From positions 10,042,100-10,106,099 of the forward strand of contig CANTUZ010000025.1 in NCBI GenBank assembly GCA_947846985.1: a stretch of DNA of 64,000 nucleotides, written 5' to 3'. Within the stretch, counting starts at the first letter, position 1. The number at the start of each line of letters is the position of its first letter. The position numbers were made by a program, and so were the translations under genes. The notes under the pieces were generated by a model. The model had not been told where the DNA came from, did not search any database, and saw nothing but the letters and a program-made list of their open reading frames with translations. The DNA comes from Fratercula arctica. Lineage: Eukaryota > Chordata > Aves > Charadriiformes > Alcidae. This document shows positions 47,517 to 58,437 of this stretch, in pieces.

Positions 47517-48662
47517 GTTTCAGATATAAAACTGCATTTGAACTCCACGTTCAGACAAAAGCTATATTATCCTCCATGGTAAGTATATAAAGAAAAGTTG
47601 TATCTGGTATTGCCAAGAGCAGCTAGATGATGTTCAGCTTAAGTCTTCAACATTCTTGTTTTTTCCCTAGCAAAACTGGTTTAAATTAAAATTTAATTAT
47701 TAAAAACAGCAAGACTTGAAATCGATACTTAGAAAAACATTTTGAAAACTTGGATTGAATTTATCCTCAACAAGACTAATATTGAATATGCTTCTGTGTA
47801 AACTAAACGTATGTCCCTTTACCTTTAATCTCACATGCCAAAGTGTGATATTTTTGTTGTTCTCTGTAATAAAAAAATCTCGTTGATGCCATTGGTTTAG
47901 AAGCTTAGTTAGCTGCTTCAGCAAATTAAGGCAGCATTAAAAAACTAGGGTCCAATTTATGTGAATGCATCAGTGCAAAAGCTGGTGATGAGAAATCCCT
48001 GCAAATCCCACTGAGTTTATGGCACAAAGCCTCTGCTCTAGCACATCTGTTGTAGGTTCTGAAATTTGCTTGTACCACAGATTTTAAAAAATAAAAATTT
48101 CCTTTGTACACTCACTCCAGCTCAGAACTGATTTTATGTTCCCGGTCACCAGGTTCTCTACAAAAAACCTCTACATGAAATGCAGACCTGTCATCTTGTG
48201 CATAAATATTACTTTTAAAACAAAATGTAAACAATTCAAGCACCAGAATTTGCTCCCATGAAACACTTGTTTAGACTTCAATGGAAGGAACTGAATATGA
48301 GCAGAGTAGTTTTTAAAGAAAATATTAACTTATATTTTACATAGAAAAACAAGCACAGAAAAATCCAATGCATAGTTTCCTTTCCTTAGAGACAGGGATT
48401 CTGAGTTTCATAAAGTCAAGATAAAGTTAATACTTCACAGGAATTTGTGAATAAAAGGGAAAAAAAACCAAAACAAACTCATTACTCTCAGGATATTCAT
48501 TATATCTGACTGAAAGACATTATGGCATTTTAATATTTCCTTTCCTTGGTTGCAATATTGAACTTGCTCTCTTTGATTCCAAGTTTCTTCAACAAAATTC
48601 TTTGTTTATACACACCGAATCATAACATATGATGTCCTCAAAATAATATCGGAAGCACTTAC
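47517..48662. other. Probable UHRF2 intron (copy 2)
   Basis: AT-rich sequence after the exon donor site on the minus strand. No other exon recognised. Confidence 0.55.
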
Positions 48663-48925
48663 TCATCATACTTGATATGATAAATAGCTTCTTCATCAGT
48701 GTCCATGCAGTCTGAGTAAGACGTGGATGGTGTACTGTCCAAATAATTTGCATTCTCTCTAGAATGATCTTGACTTAAGTTTCCATTAGTCCTTTTGTAA
48801 GAATTGCCACTCTTTACTTGAGCTTTACCATTTTTCTGTCCTTTTGTTGCTCGAGTAACATTTTCTATATGAGCTTCAAACCAGGCTCCAATGCTGACAT
48901 CACGGGCATCCACCAATTCGTTTAT
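48663..48925 (-). CDS. UHRF2: UHRF2 internal exon, first half of tandem Tudor domain
   Basis: UHRF2 is a nuclear E3 ubiquitin ligase. Its tandem Tudor domain reads methylated histone H3 lysine 9 alongside PHD and SRA domains. This 263-bp minus-strand exon starts after a pyrimidine-rich acceptor ending TTTTAG (complement of 48926-48931) with codons for INELVDARD. It ends before a GTAAGT donor (48662-48657), leaving two bases of a split codon. Visible landmarks are VDARDVSIGAWFEAH near the start, a variable Ser/Asn-rich loop, and IYHIKYDE at the end. The DARD, WF and YHIKY residues match the aromatic-cage region known from UHRF1/UHRF2. The loop sequence (KRTNGN, STPSTS) fits UHRF2 better than UHRF1. 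The frame is open throughout. UBL, second Tudor, PHD, SRA and RING exons were not found in the window, so this is one exon of a large gene. UHRF2 is Z-linked in chicken. Confidence 0.93.
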
Positions 48926-51454
48926 CTAAAAGGAAAATTTGATAATGAATATTTATTTTCTATAATCCTGGTTAAGAACAGAAAGGAAAAACTGACTAAG
49001 CTACTTAACTGTCAGTGAAAAAAAATCTACACTGCTGATTTCAACTGGTTTGGGCTTGGGTAAGTTAGAGCAATGTTCAGTCATTCAAGTGTTGTGCTTT
49101 AAGTATTTTATTCCTCCACTCTTAATAAGATCTGTTATGAACACAATTTGTAAAAACATGCTTTTAAAAGTTGAGGCTGACTTATTATTTTTTTTAACCT
49201 ACAAATTAGCTTAATCTCTCTCTCCATGGAACTTTTTCTTGCTTCATGGAATTGTTCCTTATGACTAAAATAAGCACGTATACTTAAAATATTAGCCCAC
49301 AACCAGATTTTAAGATTTCCCTGGACTTCCAAATTGGAATTATTACTTAACCCTGATTCTTTTTGACCTATGCTGCTGCTGAATGCTTCAATGTTTGAGA
49401 AGGGGGGGGAGGAAGGGAGATGGGCTCTCCAAGTCTAACAAGGCTGCTATCATAACCAGTTGAGACTGGTGCTTCCATAAATCTTTCAACTGTGAGAAAC
49501 AGAAGTCTCTCGTGACTCTTTTCCTTTCTGCGCTCACAATAGTGCTGGTAGTAAGTTATGAAACTACTCTGTTGTAGAGCATGTTTCATTCATTCGTTAT
49601 CCTAACGCATTTTCTCAAGCCTTCAACTAATTAAATACATATTACTTCAACAATACAAGGTTTTTCCTGTGATTTGAGTTAAACCACTGAGGTATACATT
49701 GCTTCAGTTACGCAGACATTCTTTTAAAAACTGTAGTGTATAAACAGTTATTTTCTTTGAAATATTAACAACTGGATTAAAATAGTATAAAAAAAAAACC
49801 ACTTAAGGAACACCTTCGTATACTGCACACCAAATATAAGAAAACATTATTGCAGTAGAACTGCTATGGAGCTATACCAAGTGAAGAAGATAAGGCGTAT
49901 GGAAGAGGACTCTAAGATGAAAAATTTAAAGTAAATTCTAAAAATGCTCAGAATAGGTTCAGTTACTGTAAAATCAAATTGGGGGAACTACTTTTCATTC
50001 TCACTTTGGAAATAATAGTTTAATAGGAATGCTTCACAGATGTATTTTTAGTTTTACTTTATTTGCAAAGCATCCTTTTCTTCTATTTTTTTTTTTACAC
50101 AAAGAAGGAAATTTACCTTCTAAGGACCATCTAAATGTCCCTTTAAAAAAACCAAAACCAACCAAACAAAAAAACCCAGAAAAATTGAGCCCAAAAGATA
50201 ACATGTTAACATAGCAGCCAACCTCAGGACATGAACAAACTTGTTTTACCACACTATGGTGCATACAAGAGAATTTTGCATTTCCAAAATGTTTAATAGG
50301 CAGGCTCTGTAATGATACATAGATAGAACAATTATAAAACTCATTTTTCTGGGTTAATTTTATAAGGCTGAATTGCTTCAGTATTATGTGTATTATGTGT
50401 TTACAGTTTTTTAAAATGAGGGCAGTTTAATTTGCCACAGATGTATATGGTTTAATTTATAGCCTTAATCAAGCAGCAAGACAGTGACAGAGATGGTTAT
50501 TTATTCTTACTACACCCAAAGACCAGCATGTATAAACAAAACAACATGAATGATATTAATTATCAGTATTTAAACTGAAGCAGTCATTAGGTAAATTTGA
50601 AGTACAAATGAAGGCAGTTCCTAAACTAAAAAATTTACTGAGAGATAGAGGGTGAAAGGTAAGAATATAATGCATAAAGTATATATCATATTGAGCCTAT
50701 TCCTTCTTACTTTTCACACGCTTCCTTGAAAAAAAAAAAAACCATCAAAAAATTCAACCCTTTCCTTTTTTCTGACATGTAAAATCCCAACATTCAATTT
50801 AAATTTTTATTCTCAACTCCCACAATATTAAAAGCATACCTTTTTAAAAGATAAACATATAATAAACAAATGAAAGCTACACCTTATTTTAAGTCGGTCT
50901 GTTGACCTACTTTAAACATAAGGAGTGGGTATTTCTGCAAGGAAACCTCAGGAAAACATCCCTATGTAACCTTAGGCATTTCAATTAGTTCTAGCTTAAA
51001 GCGATTCGCAACTTCCTCCTCCTGAAAATGCAGTTGGGACGCAGACATTATTGAGGTTTCCCCATCTGCAGCTACTTCTTGAGACTAGCTACAAAGATGA
51101 CAAAGCAGCCATGTTATTCAAGCCAAAACCCATTAGAGCCAGAAAGAAGTAAGTCTCCTGTGATCGTTCCTCCCAAATGCATCTTTCTATACTGTGATGC
51201 TCACACTTGGACAATAGACTTCCCAGCCTTGTAGAGAATATAGACAAATAATTACGAGTATAAACCCTTGAGGACTATATCACAGTTATTTTATATACCA
51301 TCCTATTTATACCTGATGAACCAAAGATGTAGACAATAGCAGAGGGGTTCAAAGAAAAACTAAGGCATTCAGAAGAAGAATGTTAATCAGTGGTATAACA
51401 ACAAAGCCTTTTTAACCTGTAACTCTGTTATGAATATAATTTGAATTGGTAAAC
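48926..51454. other. Probable UHRF2 intron (copy 2)
   Basis: AT-rich intronic-looking sequence upstream of the exon, matching 14805-17329. No gene or element recognised. Confidence 0.55.
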
Positions 51455-53067
51455 CAACACGGACGCTTTAAGCTTAAAGGCAGCCATTGATACGGAGAGC
51501 TTTAAACTAGACTTAGCAGGGGAAGGGGATGCAGTTTTGAGCAACAGAGAAGAGACAGGGGCTGTTGATGTATTAGGAACCAACAGGGAAACACCTGTGA
51601 AATGCCTCAAAGGAATTAGGTTGTGTTCCTCTAAAAAGGTGACAAGGTAGGTAGCCCAGCTGAAGTGCCTCAATACCAATGCACGCAGCATGGGTAACAA
51701 GCAGGAGGAGCTGGAAGCCACTGTGCAGCTAGAAAGCTACAATCTGATTGGTACCGCTGAAATGCAGTGGGACGAATTGCACGACTGGAGCACTGACAAT
51801 CGATGGCTATAAACTGTTCAGAAGGGACAGGCAAGGGAGGAGGGGCGGAGGGGGCAGGGGGGGTTTGCCCTCTATGTAAAATAATGGATTGACTGCACAG
51901 AGCTGTCTTTGAAAAACAGTGATGAACAGGTTGAGAGCTTATGGGTAAAAATTAGGGGCCAAGCCAACATAGGAAACCTCATGGTTGGTGTCTACTATAG
52001 GCCACTCGAACAAGGGGAACCTGTAGACAAAATGTTCTTACTTTAACTACGGGAAGCATCACGCTCACAGACTCTGATCCTGCTGGGGGACTTCAGTCAC
52101 CCTGACATCTGCTGGAAGAGCAGCACAGCAAGCTCTAAGCGGTCCAGGAGACTCTTGGAGTGCGTCGAGGACAATTTCTTAATCAAGGTCTCTCCAAGGG
52201 ATGTGAAGAATAACAAGAAGGCCTTCTACAGGTATGTTGGCCAGAAAAGGAAGACAAAAGAAATTGTACCCCTCTGATAAATAGGACAGGGTATCGGGTG
52301 ACAACTGACATGGAGAAGGCAGAGGTACTCAACAATTTTTTTTCCTCAGTTTTCAATAGTAAATCTCTCTTTCCACATCTCTCGAGTCCCTGAATCTCAA
52401 GGCAGGCACTGGGGGAATGAAGTCCCACCCATCGTAGGAGAAGATCAGGTTCGAGACCACCTGAGGAATGTGCACAAGTCCATGGGACGCGACAAGATGC
52501 ATCCCAGGGTCCTGAGGGAATTGGCTGATGTAGTTGCCAAGCCACTCCCCATCATATTTGAAAAGTCGTGTCAGTCAGGCAAAGTCCCAAGTGACTGGAG
52601 AAAAGGGAAACGTTGCACCTGTTTTTAAAAAGGGTAAAAAGGAGGGCCCTGGGAACTACCGACCAGTCAGCTTCACCTCCATGCCTGGTAAAAATGATGG
52701 AACAGATCCTCCTGGAAGTTATGATGAAGCTGATGGAACACAGGGAGGTGATTAGGGACAGCCAACATGGCTTCACCAAGGGCAAATCGCGTCAGACTAA
52801 TCTGGTGGCCTTCTACGATGGAGTGACTGCTTTGGTGGACAAGGGAAGAGCTACGGATGTCATCTACCTGGACTTCTGTAAGGCCTTTGACATGGTCGCC
52901 CACAACATCCTTGTCGCTAAATGGGAGAGAGACGGGTTTGATGGATGGACTCTTAGATGGAAAAGGAACTGGCTAGATGGCCACATCCAAAGGGTTATAG
53001 TCAATGGCTCAATGTCCAAGTGGAAACCAGTAACGAGTGGTGTCCCTCAAGGATCCATACTTTTATG
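51455..53067 (+). mobile_element. CR1 LINE with internal deletion (copy 2)
   Basis: Counterpart of 17330-18945. Endonuclease start near 51660-51710, deletion junction near 52195-52205, where endonuclease text passes directly into KNNKKAFYRYVGQKRK. RT open from 52613 to 53068 with [16 protein letters not shown] and TSGVPQGS. Ends immediately after ILL at 53067. No 3' UTR or octamer tail. Confidence 0.9.
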
Positions 53068-53404
53068 ATCGCTTCTCCATTTTGTTCTAATGGACGACAC
53101 AGCAAGTTTGCAAAGAAATAAATAGGGTAAAACTAGAAAACCTCCCCGTGGCTTCAAATTTCCAGTTGGCTTTATCTTTCTACAGGAAGCCATTTCTGGT
53201 TCAGGGGTAAACTTATTTGAGAATACACAAAATGTTGCTGGCATTGTGTCTGAGTATATGAACCCTCCTGAAATCTGCAACACTGGATATCCCAGCGCAG
53301 AGACGCTTCAGTGATGCTATAGGAGTCAACTTGGACAGAGCCCAGTTAAGAAGTTCTGCTTTGACATTGCCCCCAAGGTACTCCTACAAAATCAGATTAT
53401 TCAG
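53068..53404. other. Spacer between opposed CR1 fragments (copy 2)
   Basis: About 340 bp with nothing recognised. Confidence 0.45.
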
Positions 53405-53716
53405 TATGGGTAATTTCTCAAGCCTGTCAAGGTCCCGCTGGATGGCATCCGAAGCTTCCCTCTAGCGAATCAACTGCATCACTCAGCTTGGTGTCATCCG
53501 CAAACTTGCTGAGGGTGCATGCAATCCCACTATGTATGTCACAGATGAAGATATTAAATAGCATTGGTCCCAGTACAGACCCTTGAGGAACACCACTCGT
53601 TACTGTTTTCCTTTTGGACATCGAGCCGTTGACTATAACTCTTTGGATGCAGCCATCCAGACAGTTCCTTATCCATCTAAGCCAAGATCTGAAAGTAATG
53701 AGCAAGACGTTACATT
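53405..53716 (-). mobile_element. CR1 RT fragment, antisense (copy 2)
   Basis: The 92-codon minus-strand frame 53427-53705 carries [37 protein letters not shown] and [10 protein letters not shown], the CR1 RT palm including the FADD active site. It is bounded by an LTR on the right. Confidence 0.88.
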
Positions 53717-54275
53717 TGGTGGTGGGTTCACCTTGGCTGGCTACCAGACTCTCTCACTCCGCCTCCTCAACTGGATGGGGGGAGAAAATAAGATAGAAAA
53801 GCTCGTGGGTCAAGATAAGGACAGGGAGATCACTTACCAATTACCGTCACAGGCAAACCAGACTCAACTTGGGGAAAATTAATTTATTTTATTGCCAATT
53901 ATAATAGAGTAGGATGGTGAGAAACAAAGACAAAACCTAAAACACCTTCCCCCTACTCCTCCTTCTTCCCAGACTCAACATCACTCTTTTCATTCCCAAC
54001 TATTCTACCTCCTCCCACCCTGAGCAGCGCAGGGGGGTATGGGGAATATAGGGTTGCGGTCAGTTCTTTGTCTCTCCTGCTCCTTCCTCCTCACGCTTTT
54101 CCCCTGTTCCAGTGTGGGTCCTCTCCATGGGCCACAGTCCTTCAGGAAAAGACTGCTCCAGCATGGGTCCTCCACGGGCCACGGTTCCAGGCAGGAAAAC
54201 CTGCTCCTGCATGGGCTCCTCTCCACAGGCCATAGTTCCTGCCGGGAGCCTGCTCCAGCATGGGCTCTCCACAGG
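53717..54275 (-). mobile_element. Partial antisense LTR at the provirus left edge (copy 2)
   Basis: Counterpart of 19591-20150. Its start TGGTGGTGGG resembles the terminal block at 464. Minisatellite units lie at 54108-54275. It stops at CTCTCCACAGG, where the sense LTR half begins. Confidence 0.83.
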
Positions 54276-54557
54276 TTTGTGTCTATGGCAGTTTTCTTCC
54301 CAAGCAACCGTTACGCGTGCTGAGGCCCTGTTTTCCAGGAAGTGTCAGGACATGTGCCTGCCAATGGGAAGGAGTGAATAAATTCCTCTTTTTGCTTTGC
54401 TTGTGCATGTGGCTTTTGCTTTCCCTATTTAACTGTCATTATCTCGATCTAGAAATCTTCTCGCCTTCCTTCTATTTCTCTCCCCATCCCACGGAAGAGG
54501 GGAGTGAGCAAGAGGCTGGGTGGGTGTTTGGCTGCTGGCCGGGATCAACCCACCACA
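54276..54557 (+). mobile_element. Sense LTR 3' half at the 5' side of the provirus (copy 2)
   Basis: R-U5 portion of a sense LTR ending ATCAACCCACCACA at 54557. The U3 promoter half is absent, so the provirus has no intact 5' LTR promoter. Its 3' end is the reverse of the first bases of the neighbouring antisense LTR type, so the two form a head-to-head pair. Confidence 0.8.
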
Positions 54558-54565
54558 GCCCTTTT

Positions 54566-54583
54566 TGGCACCTAACATGGGGC
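54566..54583 (+). other. Retroviral primer-binding-site-like sequence
   Basis: TGGCACCTAACATGGGGC lies 8 bp after the LTR end. Its shape (TGGC-CC-AAC-GGGG) resembles lysine-tRNA primer sites with mutations. The tRNA assignment is tentative. Confidence 0.45.
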
Positions 54584-55066
54584 ATGAGATAATGACAGTT
54601 TTGATCTGAGCGTGCTATAGCTGTTGTAGCTGTTAATTGGCAGGCTTCTGTGCTGGTCACAGAGCTTGTTCACTTTACTGTATAAGAGAGTTTAGGGCTT
54701 GTTAGTGGCTGCTTTCGATTCTTGCTGTTTGCTATGCTGCTTATTTCTCTATTTTGCTGTGCCTAGGAACATTTTGATAAAAGCAATGGCCGCGTACTTG
54801 GTCTGGCATATGGCCCTGGTAATAGATGTCTATCCTCTGCTGGGTGGGCTACCTTGTGGGGAGAATGAGGGATTACATCTCCCTCTTCTCCTCTGGGACT
54901 GATGCAGCTGGCTCTGTTGCATGGGCTCCCGAGGTTCTTGTACATCCTTATGTAAACTGTTTGATTCTATTATCTAACCAACGTCATTGGCTTTTTGTCA
55001 AGTATGTGGAACCTGGTTTCATCCTGGCATAAGAGGAAACGACTTGTTGGCAAGGCCACAGAGAAA

Positions 55067-55135
55067 CATAGAATCATAGAATAGTTTGGACTGGAAGGGA
55101 CCTTTAAAGGTCATCTAGTCCAACCCCCCCTGAAA
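55067..55135 (-). mobile_element. Short CR1 3' end inside provirus leader (copy 2)
   Basis: Counterpart of 20949-21018: CATAGAATCATAGAATAG, then GGAAGGGACC and CTAGTCCAACCCC. A CR1 insertion of about 70 bp into the retrovirus. Confidence 0.8.
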
Positions 55136-55599
55136 CGGTGGTTGACATGCCCTGAGGCAGTCGATCCCTGAGTGGCAGGGTGTATGGGAGGATTTGGGCA
55201 GATGCCTAAGGTGGTTATCACCTCTGATAGTCTGGGATTTTATGCCTGGACAGGCATGTAATCACGTTGAATTGGTGCGCCACTTGACAGAAGGGTGCCT
55301 TGCCTACCCCAATGAGACCCAGCAGCTCCTAGCACTGTATTGGGGCTTGGCCTGTGCCTCCTGAGCTTCTGTTCAGCACCATTGGAGGAGCACGGGAAGG
55401 AGGGACTCTACGTCTGAGGGCACAATGGTTGAGACAGGGACCCAAACCCCAACTACAGTAATCGCCCCAGTAGTCAAAAAGAAACACTGGATGTGGAGGT
55501 TGACAGGTCCATACCATTGATTAGTAAGGGAGGAGGAGGAAGAAAGGTCTGATCAGGAAGCTGGATCTTCGACAAAGAAACAGGAGGAGGAAGTGACAG

Positions 55600-56480
55600 A
55601 CTTCACTCAAGAGGCAGAAACCACGTGGTCCCTAACCCTGAGTGAACTTCGAGATCTGCGGAAAGATTACGGCCTTCAGCCAGGCGAGCGGATTGCTGCT
55701 TGATTGCTCTGATGCAGGGATACTGGGACAGGAATTAGATACTGGTCAGGAATTAGAGGGTAAGGAAGCCCAGCAGCTGGTATCCCTAGCTAGGGACTGG
55801 CGAATTGACAAAGAAATCGGAAGAGAGGCAACAATTCTCAGCCTCTGGAGGTGGCTCCTGTCGAGCGTGAAGGTGAGATATCCCCTCAAGGATGATCTTG
55901 TAAATTACCGAGGGAAGTGGACCATCACCGAGGAAGGCATCCGGTATCTGAGAGAATTAATGGTGGTGGAATTCGTCTACAGTGACCTGGACAGCAACCA
56001 GGTCTCCAAAGATCCAGTGTACACAGGCCATGTGGAGGGGGTTTGTCCGGAATGCACTGGTGTTGTACTCCAACACCCTGGCGATGATGGACTGGCCAGA
56101 CTTCAATATACCAACTGTGGAGAGACTGTCCCACCAGCTCCAGCATTTTGAAGAGAATCTCTCATCTTCCTCATCCTGACGGGCCAGTGTCTCAGCTGTC
56201 AGGGGCGCCCCATGGAGCTAGCCTCTCCCGGCCAGAGGGAAAGGGAGCCACAGGTGCATGCTGCGTAGCACCCTCTGGATCATCCTGAGCGACCAGGGGG
56301 AGGACATGAGGAAGTGGGATGGTGAGCCCACCTCAAAGCTAGAAGCCCACGGATGTGACTTGCGGGGGAAGATAGCTGCTAAGAAGAGGCCATCCAAGAA
56401 GGCTTTTGTTCCAGGTGCTGTTGAGACGGTAGAAGGCAACTGGCAACCAGCGATCCCCCAGATGCAGAAGAAGGACTGAG
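55600..56480 (+). pseudogene. gag-like region of ERVL-like provirus
   Basis: Position between leader and protease identifies this as the gag remnant. The recognisable start is near 55620 (TWSLTLSELRDLRKDYG). The longest open frame is 55642-56151, with a Trp/Arg-rich middle and two Cys pairs near its end. A TGA after the first residues and several frameshifts disable it. No CCHC knuckle was recognised. Gag normally forms the retroviral particle core. Domain limits are not assigned. Confidence 0.6.
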
Positions 56481-56589
56481 AACGCCTCTCCTCTTGATTT
56501 TGGTGAAAGGACTTCTAGTCTGATACTGCAGCGGTCAGATAGTGAATACTCCAACGAGGAATAGAGGGTCCCTGACTTCATCCAGGCAG

Positions 56590-57514
56590 AGGAAAGGGAT
56601 GACTGAGTGTACTGGGCTGTATGGATTCGATGGCCTGGCACCAGGGGAGTATAAGGCTCTGCGTGGACACTAGTGCACAGTGTACCCTAATGCCATCAGG
56701 GTACAAGGGGGTGGAACACATCTGGATTTCTGGACTGACGGGGGGATACCAATTGTTGTCTGTGTTGGAGGCTGAGGTGAGCCTAACAGGGAACAAGTGG
56801 CAAAAGTACACCATTGTTACCGTCACGGAGGCTCCATGCATCCTTGGCATAGACTACCTCAGGAGAGGGTACTTCAAGGACACAAAAGGATACCAGTGGG
56901 CCTTTCATGTAGCTGCTGTGGATAGAGAGAAGACTAAACAGCTGTCTACCTTGCCCAGCCGTTCAGAGGATCCCTCTGTTGTGGGGTTGCTGTGCGTCAA
57001 AGAACAGCAGATGCTGATTGCTACCATGACGGTGCACTGGCAGCAATATCACATCATCCGAGACTCCCTGGTTCTCATCCATGAGTTGATTTGTCGACTG
57101 GAGAGCAAAGGGGTGATCAGCAAGACTCGCTCACCCTTTGGTAGTCCTATATGGCCAGTGCAGAAGTCTGACGGAGGGTGGAGGTTAACAGTGGACTATC
57201 AGGGCCTGAACAAAGTCACACTGCCATTGAATGCTGCCATACGGGACGTGCTAGAACTCTTATATGAACTAGAGTTGAAGGCAGCCAAGTGGTATGCCGC
57301 AACTGATATCGTCAATGCGTTTTTCTCGATCCCTTTGTCAGCAGAATGCAGGCCACAGTTTGCTTTCCCGTGGAGGGGTGTCCAGTACACCTGGAATCGA
57401 CTGCCCCAGGGGTGGAAACACAGCCCTACCATTTGTCATGGACTGATCCAGACTACACCGGAACAGAGTGAAGCCCCTGAGCACCTGCAATGCATTGATG
57501 ACATCATCGTGTAG
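56590..57514 (+). pseudogene. Protease and reverse transcriptase remnant of ERVL-like provirus
   Basis: The open frame covers protease and RT. Protease active-site motif VDTSAQ is at 56663-56680, with the catalytic Asp at 56666-56668. ILGIDYL near 56840-56860 fits the protease C-terminal part. RT motifs in order: WPVQKSDGGWRLTVDY (about 57151-57198), ATDIVNAFFSIPL (57300-57338), LPQGWKHSP (57401-57427), CIDDII (57491-57508), where the usual Tyr of the YxDD box is Cys. A TAG at 57512 follows directly and is also present in copy 1, so it is real decay. Reverse transcriptase copies viral RNA into DNA; this one is dead. Confidence 0.85.
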
Positions 57515-58437
57515 GGCAACACAGCGAAGGAAGTGTTTGAGAAAGGAAAAAGAATAATCCAGATTCTTCTGAAAGCTGGTTTTACCATAAGACAAAGCAA
57601 GGTCAAAGGACCTGCGCAAGACATCCAGTTTTGGGGAATAAAATGGCAAGATGGACATTGTCACAGACCCAAGGGATGTGATCAATAAGATTCCATCCAC
57701 TTCAGAAGTTGTTGGTACAGAAGCACAGCTCCTCTTGGCACCGCGATTGCCTGTGCTACACTGGATGTTCAAAGGAAACGTCCCCTCTGCACATCACGCA
57801 ACTGATGCTACATGGAGTAAGTGGGTAGCGTTGCTCATGCAACGGGCTTGAATGGGGAACCCCAACCGCCCAGGAATCCTGGAAGAGATCGTGGACTGGC
57901 CAGAAGGCATAGATTTTGGAGCATCGCTTGAGGAGGTGACTCGGGCCCAAGAAGCACCAATGAGTTATCAGAAGGTGAAAGGCAATATGCTCTGTTTACC
58001 GACGGATCCTGTTGTGTTGTAGGAAACCATCGGAAGTGTAAAGCAACGACACAAGTCGTTGAAGCCGTCAAAGCCATCAAAGAAGGCGAGTTGGGTCAGT
58101 CTGCAGAAGTGAAAGTCATCCAGCTGGCCCTAGAGATTGCTGAATGAAAAAAGTGGCCAGTACTCTATCTCTACACAGACTCATGGATGGTGGCAAGTGC
58201 CCTGTGGGGGTGGCTACAGCAACGGAAACAGAGCAACTGGCGGCGCAGAGGCAAACCCATCTGGGCTGCTGCATTGTGGCAAGACATCACTGCCCGGGTA
58301 GAAAAACTTGCTGTAAAGGCACATCGTGTAGATGCTCACATGCCCAAGAACCGCATCACTGAAGAACATCAAAACAACAAGCAGGTGGACCAGACTGCCA
58401 GAATTGGACTGGCTCAGATGGACTTGGACTGGGAAAG
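57515..58437 (+). pseudogene. RT connection and RNase H remnant
   Basis: After the TAG at 57512 the RT thumb text continues briefly to about 57650, then jumps to a connection-domain segment, suggesting an internal deletion near 57690. RNase H follows, with FTDGS at 57995-58009 (first catalytic Asp) and LYLYTDSWMVASALWGW near 58160-58215. At least one stop (near 58142) and several frameshifts interrupt it. Confidence 0.78.
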
